DNA of 64,000 bases. Origin: an uncultured Massilia sp. (GTDB lineage Bacteria; Pseudomonadota; Gammaproteobacteria; Burkholderiales; Burkholderiaceae_D). The notes beneath the pieces are model-generated. The model had not been told where the DNA came from and did not search any database. It worked only from the letters and a program-made list of their open reading frames with translations. The stretch lies in NCBI GenBank assembly GCA_913778765.1, contig CAJYXO010000083.1:1-64000 (forward strand), given 5' to 3'. A program made the translations under genes and the position numbers. Below are positions 1-12,000 of the stretch, in pieces (position 1 is the first letter of the stretch; every line of letters starts with the position of its first letter).

Positions 1-2
1 CG

Positions 3-587
3 ACCGGCCCCATCACGCCGCCGCCGGTCACCGCCCCGGCGGCGCCGCCGACCACCCCGCCGACCACGCCGACCCCGGGCGACATCACCGTCACCCTGGA
101 GGACACGACCACGCCGCTGTCCGCGACGACCAGCACCAGCGTGCAGAACTGGCCTGCCTGGACCGCGACCAGCCAGCCGGTCGACAACGTCAATTGCGCG
201 ACGACAGTGAGCTACCACATCCATACACTGCTCACGATCTACCGCGACCGCGCCCGCCTGGCGCTGCCGGACAGCATCGGCCGCGGCGGCTGCACCCATG
301 AGTTGCATACCCACGACGGCTCGGGCGTGATCCACAACGAAACCAGCGCGCCGAAGAAATTCATGCTGAGCCAGTTCTTTTCGCTATGGGGCCAGCCCTT
401 CACCAGCACCAACGTTGCCGGGCTGGCGGGGCCGTTCCGCTACTACCTGATCGAGAATGGCAAGCTGACGCGCTACACCGGCGACCCGATGGCGCTGGAA
501 CTCACTGCCTATCGCGAGATCGTGATCCTGGCCGGCGCGAATCCACCGCCGGTGCTGCCGAAGTACATATGGACACCGGGACTGTAA
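3..587 (+). CDS. C-terminal part of a hypothetical protein with Pro/Thr-rich linker (5' truncated by window edge)
   Basis: Frame is open from base 3 (TGPITPPPVTAPAAPPTTPPTTPTPGD...) into the listed ORF; stop TAA 585-587. Confidence 0.6.
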   Translation, partial: TGPITPPPVTAPAAPPTTPPTTPTPGDITVTLEDTTTPLSATTSTSVQNWPAWTATSQPVDNVNCATTVSYHIHTLLTIYRDRARLALPDSIGRGGCTHELHTHDGSGVIHNETSAPKKFMLSQFFSLWGQPFTSTNVAGLAGPFRYYLIENGKLTRYTGDPMALELTAYREIVILAGANPPPVLPKYIWTPGL

Positions 588-605
588 GTTCCGGTGAGAC
601 TCTGA

Positions 606-1019
606 TCAGCCGTAGGCGCCGCCGGTATACAGGAGATCGAACAGGCGCGACAGCATGGCGATCACGCCGGTCGCGCCAACCAGCATGGTCAGCACCAGCA
701 GCACGGCCAGCACCCAGTTGCTGTGCGACCGGCGGCCGGACGCGGGGTTGAACTTCGCGTCCCATTTCTCGTCCGGCGTCACGCCGATCGCCAGCGCTTC
801 GATGCAGCCAACGATGCAGGAGATGAAGATCGGCAGCAGGGTCCAGAAGGGATTCGGCGCATGGCCCAGGCCGTAGACCAGGCCGGCTGCCGGCAGGCTG
901 CACACGTGCAGCAGGCCGAGCCGGTCGACGCTGCCGCGCAGGTAGAAACGGTGGACGCCCAGGCCGCCAAGCAGGAAGGCGAGGGCGGTGGCGAGGGTTT
1001 TGTTCTTGTGGTTCGACAT
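606..1019 (-). CDS. TM2 domain-containing membrane protein
   Basis: MSNHKNKTLATALAFLLGGLGVHRFYLRG... matches TM2 domain pattern (GxxGxHRFYLG). Confidence 0.8.
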   Translation of the reverse strand: MSNHKNKTLATALAFLLGGLGVHRFYLRGSVDRLGLLHVCSLPAAGLVYGLGHAPNPFWTLLPIFISCIVGCIEALAIGVTPDEKWDAKFNPASGRRSHSNWVLAVLLVLTMLVGATGVIAMLSRLFDLLYTGGAYG

Positions 1020-1222
1020 CGGCAGCGAGGCCCGGCTCGGCATTGTGAATAGGAAAGGTTGAAGTATCGTCCAAAAGTGTCGCGGGGGCAGCATTTTTCG
1101 TGGCTTTCCGCGCTCTTACTAACGTTAGTCACTCCCCCCGCTGTGGCGTTGTCGGGAAAAATGAGCGATAATGCTGGATTCGGCCGGTCTGCGCGCCGGG
1201 TTTTTGGTTTTTTGACAAATGC

Positions 1223-1252
1223 TTGCTGAGGCACGGCGCGGCGCGCTATAAT
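1223..1252 (+). promoter_or_regulatory. Predicted sigma70 promoter of the rpsP operon
   Basis: TTGCTG (1223-1228), 18-nt spacer, TATAAT (1247-1252), about 40 nt upstream of rpsP ATG. Confidence 0.6.
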
Positions 1253-1292
1253 CGTCGGCTTTCTCCGTCCAGCACAATTTTTTGGAAATATT

Positions 1293-1541
1293 ATGGTCGT
1301 TATTCGTTTAGCTCGTGGTGGTGCCAAGAAGCGCCCGTTCTACAACATCGTTGCAACCGACTCGCGCAACCGTCGCGATGGCCGTTTCATCGAGCGCATC
1401 GGCTTCTACAACCCGATGGCTTCGGGCAAGGAAGTTGGCCTGAACATCACCGCTGACCGTCTGGCTTACTGGCAAGGCGTTGGCGCACAACTGTCGCCGA
1501 CCGTCGCTCGCCTGGTCGCTGGTCAGAAAGTCGCTGCTTAA
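1293..1541 (+). CDS. rpsP: 30S ribosomal protein S16
   Basis: [41 protein letters not shown]. Confidence 0.98.
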   Translation: MVVIRLARGGAKKRPFYNIVATDSRNRRDGRFIERIGFYNPMASGKEVGLNITADRLAYWQGVGAQLSPTVARLVAGQKVAA

Positions 1542-1566
1542 TTTAGCCTGCGAAAGTTTTACGGGT

Positions 1567-2109
1567 TTGACCGATTCAGCAATTCCTGACGACCTGGTCC
1601 AGGTCGGACATATCACCGGCGCCTACGGGATCCGGGGTGGTATCCGCGTCACGCCGTATTCGACGGACGCCGATGCGCTGCTGAACGTGAAAACCTGGTG
1701 GCTCGACAAGCCGGCGCTGCGTCCCGTCCAGGTGCGCAGCGCGAAGTACCACAGTGGCGATGTTACCGCCACCCTGGTCGATGTCGCCGACCGCAGCGTC
1801 GCCGAAGCGCTCAAGGGCGCCACGGTGCAGGTGTCGCGGGCGGATTTTCCGGCACTGCCGGAAGACGAATACTACTGGTCGGACCTGATCGGCCTTGATA
1901 CCGTGAACCTGCAGGGCGAAGCCCTCGGCAAGGTCGCCGACATGATGAGCAACGGTCCGCAATCGATCCTGCGCATCGTTCCGAACGTCGACGCCGGCAC
2001 GCCCGACGCGAAAGTGGAAGAGCGCCTGGTGCCTTTCGTCGACCAGTACGTCAAGACCGTCGACCTGAAAGCAAGACTGATTACCCTGGACTGGGGTCTG
2101 GATTATTGA
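1567..2109 (+). CDS. rimM: Ribosome maturation factor RimM
   Basis: [22 protein letters not shown]...; position in rpsP-rimM-trmD-rplS operon; probable TTG start at 1567 (upstream ATG lies inside rpsP). Confidence 0.93.
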   Translation: MTDSAIPDDLVQVGHITGAYGIRGGIRVTPYSTDADALLNVKTWWLDKPALRPVQVRSAKYHSGDVTATLVDVADRSVAEALKGATVQVSRADFPALPEDEYYWSDLIGLDTVNLQGEALGKVADMMSNGPQSILRIVPNVDAGTPDAKVEERLVPFVDQYVKTVDLKARLITLDWGLDY

Positions 2110-2113
2110 CGCG

Positions 2114-2872
2114 ATGCAGTTTGACGTCGTGAGCTTGTTCCCCGAGATGTTTGCCGCGCTGACGCAGTCGGGCGTGACCCGCCGCGCGCACGAGCAGGGT
2201 CTGTGGAAGCTGTCGATCTGGAATCCACGCGATTTCACGCAGGACCGCCACCGCACCGTGGACGATCGCCCGTATGGCGGCGGTCCCGGCATGGTGATGC
2301 TGGCGAAGCCGCTCGAAGCGACGATCGCCGCGGCCAAGCAGCGCCAGGTCGACCTGGGGCTGCCCGCACCGCGGGTCGTGTTCATGTCGCCGCAAGGCAA
2401 GCCGCTGACGCACGAGCGGGTGATGGCGTTGAAGGACGAGCCCGGCCTGGTCCTGCTGTGCGGCCGCTATGAAGCGGTCGATCAGCGCCTGCTGGACCGC
2501 TGCGTCGACGAGGAAATCTCGCTCGGCGATTTCGTGCTGTCCGGCGGCGAATTGCCGGCGATGGCGCTGATGGATGCCGTGGTGCGCAATCTGCCCGGTG
2601 CGCTGGGCGACGATGCCTCGGCGGTCGAAGACAGCTTCGTCAACGGCCTGCTGGACTCGCCGCACTACACGCGGCCGGAAGTGTATGAAGGCGAGGCAGT
2701 GCCGCCCGTGCTGATGGGCGGCAACCACGCGGAGATCATGAAGTGGCGCCGCCAGCGTATGCTGGAAGCGACCGCGAAGAAACGGCCTGACTTGCTGGAC
2801 AAGGCGCGCAGCGCCGGTCAGCTGAGCAAGGCCGATGAAAAGTTTCTCGCAGGTTTAGAACAACCTGAATGA
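2114..2872 (+). CDS. trmD: tRNA (guanine-N1)-methyltransferase
   Basis: [13 protein letters not shown]... [13 protein letters not shown] ... [16 protein letters not shown]. Confidence 0.98.
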   Translation: MQFDVVSLFPEMFAALTQSGVTRRAHEQGLWKLSIWNPRDFTQDRHRTVDDRPYGGGPGMVMLAKPLEATIAAAKQRQVDLGLPAPRVVFMSPQGKPLTHERVMALKDEPGLVLLCGRYEAVDQRLLDRCVDEEISLGDFVLSGGELPAMALMDAVVRNLPGALGDDASAVEDSFVNGLLDSPHYTRPEVYEGEAVPPVLMGGNHAEIMKWRRQRMLEATAKKRPDLLDKARSAGQLSKADEKFLAGLEQPE

Positions 2873-2988
2873 CAGAATTTGCACCGTGTTGGTGCAAAAG
2901 CCGGGCGTAACACCCCGGATGTTTTAATCCCATCCTCTACCGGGCAACCTAGTACAGCGCCGGCAAGATGGTCATTGGAGTGATAAAA

Positions 2989-3369
2989 ATGGATCTGATC
3001 CAGCAACTCGAGCAAGAAGAGATTGCGCGCCTCGGCCGCAATATCCCTGATTTCGCACCGGGCGACACCGTTGTCGTCAGCGTCAACGTCGTCGAAGGCA
3101 ACCGCAAGCGCGCCCAGGCATACGAAGGCGTGGTCATCTCGCGTCGTAACCGCGGCCTGAACTCGAACTTCATCGTTCGCAAGATCTCGTCGGGCGAAGG
3201 CGTCGAGCGTACCTTCCAGCTGTACTCGCCGCTGATCGCTTCGATCGAAGTGAAGCGTCGTGGTGACGTGCGCCGTGCGAAGCTGTACTACCTGCGTGAG
3301 CGTTCGGGCAAATCGGCACGTATCAAAGAAAAGCTGCCGACCCGCAAGACCGCCGCTGCCGCTCAGTAA
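2989..3369 (+). CDS. rplS: 50S ribosomal protein L19
   Basis: [30 protein letters not shown]...; start at internal ATG 2989. Confidence 0.97.
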   Translation: MDLIQQLEQEEIARLGRNIPDFAPGDTVVVSVNVVEGNRKRAQAYEGVVISRRNRGLNSNFIVRKISSGEGVERTFQLYSPLIASIEVKRRGDVRRAKLYYLRERSGKSARIKEKLPTRKTAAAAQ

Positions 3370-3385
3370 TAGCGTAAGTAGCTTG

Positions 3386-3415
3386 AAAAAGGCATCCGGA
3401 CGGATGCCTTTTTCT
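3386..3415 (+). terminator. Rho-independent terminator after rplS
   Basis: AAAAAGGCATCCG-GA-CGGATGCCTTTTT perfect stem with flanking A/T tracts. Confidence 0.9.
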
Positions 3416-3431
3416 TTTCCGGAGAAGGTCT

Positions 3432-4097
3432 TTGGCAAAACTGCATCTCGATCCCCAGCGCCTGCCCGTCGACGCGATCGCCGGCGAAGCCGCGCTGCCG
3501 CCCGAGCGCCTGCAGGCCGCCTGGCTGCGCCGGCGCCTCGCGCGCCCGAGCCCCTGGGTGCCCGAGCTGCCGGAAGACCTGCGCGAGCGCTTCCCCAAGC
3601 TGCGCCGCGCCGCCGTGCTGGTGCCCATCGTCGAGCGCCCCGAGGGCCTGACGGTGCTGCTGACCCAGCGCACCGCCCACCTGAACAGCCACGCGGGCCA
3701 GATCAGCTTTCCGGGCGGCCGCGCCGAAGAGCTGGATTCCTCGGCCATCGAAACCGCCCTGCGCGAAACCGAAGAAGAAATCGGCCTTGCGCGCCGCCAC
3801 GTCGAGATCGTCGGCGTGCTGCCCGACCACGTCACCGCATCAAGCTACCTGGTGACGCCGGTGATCGGCCTGGTCACGCCGCCGTTCGAGCTCATCGCCG
3901 AGTCGAACGAAGTCGCCGAGATCTTCGAAGTGCCGCTGGCCTTCCTGATGAACGGGACGAACCACCAGCGCATGTCCTTCGAGCTGCCGGAAGGGGCGGG
4001 GCGGCGCAGCTTCTACGCCATGCCCTACGAGCGCTTCTTCATCTGGGGCGCGACGGCGGGCATGCTGCGCAATCTGTTCCACCTGCTGAGAGCCTGA
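3432..4097 (+). CDS. CoA pyrophosphatase (NUDIX family)
   Basis: Nudix box GGRAEELDSSAIETALRETEEEIGL; HLNSHAGQISFPGG. Confidence 0.9.
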   Translation: MAKLHLDPQRLPVDAIAGEAALPPERLQAAWLRRRLARPSPWVPELPEDLRERFPKLRRAAVLVPIVERPEGLTVLLTQRTAHLNSHAGQISFPGGRAEELDSSAIETALRETEEEIGLARRHVEIVGVLPDHVTASSYLVTPVIGLVTPPFELIAESNEVAEIFEVPLAFLMNGTNHQRMSFELPEGAGRRSFYAMPYERFFIWGATAGMLRNLFHLLRA

Positions 4098-4167
4098 CGT
4101 TGCCTGAAACGGCCCGCTGCGCTATCGTAGCGGGCAGATGAAGTAAAGCAACAACAAAGGACGCTGC

Positions 4168-5127
4168 ATGACCTTCTTTTCCATCCTGTGCGCACTGCTG
4201 ATCGAACAGCTCAAGCCGCTGCGCGCGGATAACCAGATCTACGCCGAGATCAAGCGCTTCGCGATGCGCATCGAGGCCTGGTTCAACGCCGGGCAGGTGA
4301 GCCATGGCCGGCTGGGCTGGTTCCTGATGATCGGCAGCCTGATGGCGCCGACCGCCGTCATCTACTGGGTGCTGATGTATTACGGCTGGGTGTTCGCGGC
4401 CTTCGCCTGGAACATCCTGATCGTCTACCTGACCCTGGGTTTCCGCCACTACAGCCATTACTTCACCTCGATCCAGTTCGCCTTGAACGCCGGCGACGAA
4501 GCCACCGCGCGCACCCTGCTGGCCGAGTGGACGAAGATCGACACCATCGGCATGGACGCCACCGAGATCGCGCGCCTGGCCGTCGAGAAGTCGCTGATCA
4601 CGACGCACCGCAACGTGTTTGGCGTGTTCTTCTGGTTCCTGATGCCGCTGGGTCCGGCCGGCGCCGTGATGTACCGCGTGGCCGAATACCTGGCGCGCGC
4701 CTGGAACGAGCCGGACCACATGCGCAACGAAGCCTTCGGCCAGTTCGCGGCGCGCGCCTTCTACTGGATCGACTGGATGCCGGTGCGCCTGACGGCGATC
4801 GCCTTTGCCGTGGTCGGCAACTTCGAGGACGCGATCTACGCCTGGCGTAATTTCGCCAACCGCTGGGCCGACGAGTCGAAGGGCATCATCCTGGCGGCCG
4901 GCGGCGGCGCGATGGGCGTGCGTCTGGGCTCGCCGCTGGAAACGGCGCCGCAGGTGCTGCCGGCGGACGCCGCCGCCGTCGACCTGTCCGACAGCGAGGC
5001 GGACATCCTGCCGGGCGAGGAGCCGAACGTGCGCGCACTGCAAAGCACGGTCGGCCTGGTCTGGCGCGCGCTGTTATTATGGATGCTGCTCCTGCTCCTG
5101 CTTTCCGGTGCTGTATTGCTTGGCTGA
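4168..5127 (+). CDS. CobD/CbiB family protein
   Basis: MTFFSILCALLIEQLKPLRADN..., multiple TM segments, CobD/CbiB-like sequence. Confidence 0.8.
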   Translation: MTFFSILCALLIEQLKPLRADNQIYAEIKRFAMRIEAWFNAGQVSHGRLGWFLMIGSLMAPTAVIYWVLMYYGWVFAAFAWNILIVYLTLGFRHYSHYFTSIQFALNAGDEATARTLLAEWTKIDTIGMDATEIARLAVEKSLITTHRNVFGVFFWFLMPLGPAGAVMYRVAEYLARAWNEPDHMRNEAFGQFAARAFYWIDWMPVRLTAIAFAVVGNFEDAIYAWRNFANRWADESKGIILAAGGGAMGVRLGSPLETAPQVLPADAAAVDLSDSEADILPGEEPNVRALQSTVGLVWRALLLWMLLLLLLSGAVLLG

Positions 5128-5233
5128 ACGTCTCCGGAGTCGGACGAGGCTGTAAAGCTTCGTCGCAGGTCTTCTATAAGATATAATACCGGGGTTGTTC
5201 TCATCCACGCCTCATGTTTCAGTAAGCAGCACT

Positions 5234-5584
5234 ATGGCCGATTTACCGCAAACCGGGAAAGAACACGCCGACGAATTCTTCATTCTCGGCGTTACGAGCA
5301 AGGGCCGGCAGTTCCGTCCGAGTGACTGGGCCGAGCGCTTGTGCGGTGTCATGTCGTGCTTCCGTCCAGAAGGCAGCGGCGGCCGCAATGCCCACCTCCA
5401 GTTCTCGCCCTACGTGCACCCGACCGTCGTCAACGGTGTCAAGTCCGTGGTGGTGAACAATGCGCTCAAAAGCGTCGAGCCCCTGGCCTACCACTTCGTG
5501 GTGAACTTTGCCAAGGACAACGACTTGCAGGTGGTCGACGCCTGTTATGTCCCCCCTCCGGGCGAGAAAAAGCCCAGCGCCTGA
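5234..5584 (+). CDS. DUF3579 domain-containing protein
   Basis: MADLPQTGKEHADEFFILGVTSKGRQFRPSDWAERLCGVMS...; start at internal ATG; TATAAT at 5182-5187. Confidence 0.8.
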   Translation: MADLPQTGKEHADEFFILGVTSKGRQFRPSDWAERLCGVMSCFRPEGSGGRNAHLQFSPYVHPTVVNGVKSVVVNNALKSVEPLAYHFVVNFAKDNDLQVVDACYVPPPGEKKPSA

Positions 5585-5666
5585 TTCTCCGTCCGCAGCT
5601 TTGAGCTATCTCAAAGCTGCTTTGCCATCCAGGGTTAGCTTTGACTCCTTCATCACGGAGGCGGCC

Positions 5667-6116
5667 ATGGAAGTCGGCAAGCTCAGCACATCGGACACCG
5701 TCTGCTGCTCGCGCGACGAAAGCGTGCAGGGCGCGGCTTTTCTCATGCGTAAGCACCATGTCGGCGACCTCGTCGTGGTCGACGAGCCGGACGGCGAGCG
5801 CATCCCCATCGGCATCGTCACCGACCGCGACATCGTCGTGTCCGTGATCGCCCTCGGCCTCGATCCGATCGGCCTGCAGGTGGGCGACATCATGACCGAC
5901 GACCTGCTCACGGCCGGCGAAAACGACGACGTCTACGCCACCATCGAGCGCATGCGCCTGCGCGGCATCCGCCGGGTGCCCGTCGTGACCGACAGCGGGG
6001 CGCTGTGCGGCATCGTCAGCGCCGACGACCTCCTGATTTTCCTGGCCGAAGAGATGGAAGAGCTGTCGCGCATCAGTCCCTACCAGCAGCAGCACGAAAG
6101 GCGGGCCCGGCAGTAA
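5667..6116 (+). CDS. CBS domain-containing protein
   Basis: Two CBS repeats (VGDLVVVDE...IGIVTDRDIVV; IRRVPVVTDSGALCGIVSADDLL). Confidence 0.9.
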   Translation: MEVGKLSTSDTVCCSRDESVQGAAFLMRKHHVGDLVVVDEPDGERIPIGIVTDRDIVVSVIALGLDPIGLQVGDIMTDDLLTAGENDDVYATIERMRLRGIRRVPVVTDSGALCGIVSADDLLIFLAEEMEELSRISPYQQQHERRARQ

Positions 6117-6282
6117 AGCAAGTGCGCGGCCGCGCAACCGCTCAAAAATCTGCAACTAACCGACATGGAAATACAAGAGAGCAACCCCGTTGAGCAGGGG
6201 TAAGCCAGCCCTAAGCTTGCCTCTGTTACCATGCTGTGCTTCCGCGCAATGTTTGCGTGGTCTCTCTGACACACGGGGTACT

Positions 6283-9051
<2,769 letters not shown>

Positions 9052-9202
9052 GCGGCGCACGAATGCAACACTCAGCCGTTCAATAATTCACGAAACGGCT
9101 GAGACGCTTGGTCAATGTCCGTAGTGGCGCTATGATGTTGCCTATCGGAAGTATTGCTGGTAGGCAGCAAACATTGCGTCAGGATATTGTAAAGGAAGCA
9201 AC

Positions 9203-9994
9203 ATGAAGGGCATGACCAAACAAGCGCCAAGCGGCATCTCGTATGCCGGCAAGGTTGTGCTGGTAACCGGCGCGGCCAGCGGCCTGGGGCGCGCGATGGC
9301 GCTCGCATTCGGGCGCGCGGGCGCCTGCGTCGTCGTGGCCGACAATTCGGTCGACGGCGGCCACATGACCGCCGCGCTGATCGTCGAAGCCGGCGGCAAG
9401 GCGCTGTTCGTTAAAACAAATGTAACGTCGGCCGTGGAAGTCGACGCGCTGGTCGACAAGGCCGTCTCGCACTACGGCCGCATTGACGTCGCCGTCAACG
9501 GCGCCGGGATCGAGGAAGAATCGCTGCCGCTGGCCGAAGGCGAGGACGAGCAGTTCGACCGCATCATGAACGTCAACGTGAAGGGCGTCTGGCTGTGCAT
9601 GAAGAGCCAGCTGCGCCGCATGGTGGAGCAGGAAGGCGGCGGCGTGATCGTCAACGTGGCCGACGCCGGCGGCCTGGTGGCGGCGCCCAACCGCGCCATC
9701 TACGCGGCCTCGAAGCATGCCGTGGTCGGCCTGACCAAGACCGCGGCGGTGGAATACGCCAAGTCGGGCGTGCGCGTGAACAGCCTGTGCCCGGGCGCCG
9801 TGAAGACCCCGATGCTGGCGCGCATGCTCGAGCGCGAGCCGGGCCGCGAAAAGAAACTCAAGGCGGCGCACCCGATGGGACGCATCGCCGAACCGGCGGA
9901 AGTCGCCAGCGCGGCGCTGTGGCTGTGCTCTGAGCAGGCGTCGTTCGTGACCGGTCACCAGCTGGCGATCGATGGCGGCCTGACCGCGATGTAA
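9203..9994 (+). CDS. SDR family oxidoreductase (atypical catalytic Ser position)
   Basis: TGAASGLGRAMA cofactor motif; YAASK; NVADAGG in place of NxxSxxG. Confidence 0.88.
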   Translation: MKGMTKQAPSGISYAGKVVLVTGAASGLGRAMALAFGRAGACVVVADNSVDGGHMTAALIVEAGGKALFVKTNVTSAVEVDALVDKAVSHYGRIDVAVNGAGIEEESLPLAEGEDEQFDRIMNVNVKGVWLCMKSQLRRMVEQEGGGVIVNVADAGGLVAAPNRAIYAASKHAVVGLTKTAAVEYAKSGVRVNSLCPGAVKTPMLARMLEREPGREKKLKAAHPMGRIAEPAEVASAALWLCSEQASFVTGHQLAIDGGLTAM

Positions 9995-10735
9995 TTACGC
10001 CGCGCTCAACTCCGCGACGAAATCGTACATGTCGCCGCGGAAGTAAGACCGGCAGAACTCCACCGCCTGCCCATCCGGCAGGAAGCCCAGCCGCTCCACG
10101 CAGAGCCCGGCATCGCCTTCCTTCGACTGCAGCAGCCTGGCCTGCTCCGCGTTCAGCAGCAGCGCCGACAGCCGCTGCAGCGCCCGCACGGGCCGCTTGC
10201 CGGCCGCTTCCAGCGCCTCGTACATCGAGGTGTCGACCGCCTCCAGCGAGGGCAGGGCGGAGGCGGCGATGGTCGCATATTCCAGGCACATCGGCATGTC
10301 GTCGGCGTAGCGGATGCGGTTGAAGCGGTACACCGCGGCGCCCGGCGACAGGCCCAGGCGCAGCGCCTCGTCCGGCGTCACCAGGCCTTCCGAACGCTTG
10401 AGCCAGACGCTGCGCGGCGTGCGGCCGCGCGAGCGCATGTCTTCCGAGAACGACGTCAGCTTGGCGAAATTCTTTTCGATGCGGGTGTTGATGAAATTGC
10501 CGGAGCCGGGACGGCGTACCAGCAGCCCTTCCTCGACCAAGCCGTCGATGGCCTTGCGCACCGTGATGCGCGAGATGTCCAGCTCGGAGGCCAGCTGGCG
10601 CTCGGCCGGCAGGGCTTCGGCGGGGCCGTAGATGCCGCGTTCGATGGCGTCGCGCAGGGCGCGCTGCAACTGCTGGTAGAGCGGCAGGTTGCTGGTGGCG
10701 GACAGGTGCTGCATCAACTGCGCGAGAGAGGACAT
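9995..10735 (-). CDS. GntR family transcriptional regulator, UTRA/HutC type (NagR-like)
   Basis: N-terminal wHTH (LPAERQLASELDISRITVRKAIDGLVEEGLL) and UTRA domain. Confidence 0.88.
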   Translation of the reverse strand: MSSLAQLMQHLSATSNLPLYQQLQRALRDAIERGIYGPAEALPAERQLASELDISRITVRKAIDGLVEEGLLVRRPGSGNFINTRIEKNFAKLTSFSEDMRSRGRTPRSVWLKRSEGLVTPDEALRLGLSPGAAVYRFNRIRYADDMPMCLEYATIAASALPSLEAVDTSMYEALEAAGKRPVRALQRLSALLLNAEQARLLQSKEGDAGLCVERLGFLPDGQAVEFCRSYFRGDMYDFVAELSAA

Positions 10736-10786
10736 GCGGCGGATAAGGATGAATGAATCCGCCGATCATACCAAATAAAGACCGCC

Positions 10787-11854
10787 TTATTTGGGCCGCG
10801 GGTTCGAAAGCCCGCGGTCCGACTGGATCAGCTTGCCGGAACGGATGTCGCGCACCGCCGCGCCCACCGAGCGCGCCACGTTGCGTACTTCTTCCTGGAA
10901 GGCGGTGTCGCGGTCCAGGGTCGCGTGGCTGTCGGCATAGGATTCGTAATAGCCGATAAAGCGGTCGAGCAGGGCGGTCGGGCTGGCGGAGATGAGTCCC
11001 ATCCAGTCCAGCCAGTCCGACAGCGAACGCCGGTGGCCCTCGATGCCGGCGACGTCGCCGTGCACCACCAGGCCGTAGGCGCGGCCGGCCAGGTGCTTCG
11101 GATAGCGCCAGTCCTTCTCGAGCGCCTTGGCTTCCTCCGCCTCCTTGCCGTGGGTCGAGCTGGGGTCCGGGTTGCCGCCGTCGGCGCAGACCAGGCGGTC
11201 GATCATCAGCTTCAGCACGGACGGCGACTGGTACCAGTAGACCGGGGTCAGGATGATGACGCCGTGGGCCGCCACCCATTTCTCGTAGATCTCGTTCATC
11301 CAGTCGTTGTTCTGGTGCAGCGAGTGGTTCGGGTAGCAGCTGCACGGCCAGTGGCACAGCGGCATCGCGGTCGACACGCAGGCCTTGCAAGGGTGGATGT
11401 GGCGGTCGAAATCGGAAATGATGCGCGACAGGTCGAGCACGTCGGTGTCGAAGCCCTCGGCCAGCAGCAGCTCTTCGCACATCTTCGTCATGCGCCAGGT
11501 CTTCGAGATTTCGCCCGGACAGCTGCCGTCGTTACGCGCGGCGCCATTGATCAGGAGTATGCGGCTGAGCGTGGACGGGTCCTTCTGCTTCGCCTCGGCG
11601 GCCAGCAGGCGGTCGTGGGCTTCCTTCCACTCGACCGACAGATCGTAGTCCGGATCGGCGAAGCCCGGACCGGCCTTGACCGTCACCGGCGCCTTGTGCG
11701 AACCGATGTAGGCTTGCCAGGCCATTTCCTCGACGGCGGCCAGTTCGTGGCCGACGTTCTCGTAGAGCGGATCGAAGAAATTGCGCGAGAACCGCAGGCG
11801 GAATTCGTTGCGGTCGAGCTTGGCGGGCGCCTGGCCCTTGCGTACGTCGGTCAT
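10787..11854 (-). CDS. Flavodoxin/NADPH-dependent FMN reductase family protein
   Basis: ILLINGAARNDGSCPGEISKTWRM...HGVIILTPVYWYQSPSVLKLMIDRL. Confidence 0.78.
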   Translation of the reverse strand: MTDVRKGQAPAKLDRNEFRLRFSRNFFDPLYENVGHELAAVEEMAWQAYIGSHKAPVTVKAGPGFADPDYDLSVEWKEAHDRLLAAEAKQKDPSTLSRILLINGAARNDGSCPGEISKTWRMTKMCEELLLAEGFDTDVLDLSRIISDFDRHIHPCKACVSTAMPLCHWPCSCYPNHSLHQNNDWMNEIYEKWVAAHGVIILTPVYWYQSPSVLKLMIDRLVCADGGNPDPSSTHGKEAEEAKALEKDWRYPKHLAGRAYGLVVHGDVAGIEGHRRSLSDWLDWMGLISASPTALLDRFIGYYESYADSHATLDRDTAFQEEVRNVARSVGAAVRDIRSGKLIQSDRGLSNPRPK

Positions 11855-11933
11855 TGCCGTCCTCCAGGTATCGATGTGAAACGATTATCTGCCTGGACGC
11901 TTGCCGGGCTGGTACGCCAGCGAACGGAGCGAT

Positions 11934-11972
11934 GAAAAAAAGCGGTTCAGTCCCGGGACCGAACCGCTTTCC
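11934..11972 (-). terminator. Rho-independent terminator of the TPR gene
   Basis: AGCGGTTC-A-GTCCCGGGAC-C-GAACCGCT stem with A7 run on + strand (U-tract on -). Confidence 0.8.
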
Positions 11973-12000
11973 AGCGTGTGGCGGCGAGGATGACGGCCGC

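Noticed and set aside
1212-1217. Perfect TTGACA upstream of rpsP
   Set aside because: It is 29 nt from the TATAAT, too far for sigma70; TTGCTG at 1223 with an 18-nt spacer fits better
5153-5180. TAAAGCTT-N11-TTCTATAA before DUF3579 as another FliA site
   Set aside because: The -10 half matches GCCGATAA poorly, and a TATAAT box at 5182 explains the promoter
9071-9103. CTCAGCCGTT / AACGGCTGAG perfect inverted repeat after the M16 gene
   Set aside because: No T-tract follows it, so I could not call it a terminator; possible operator but nothing else supports it
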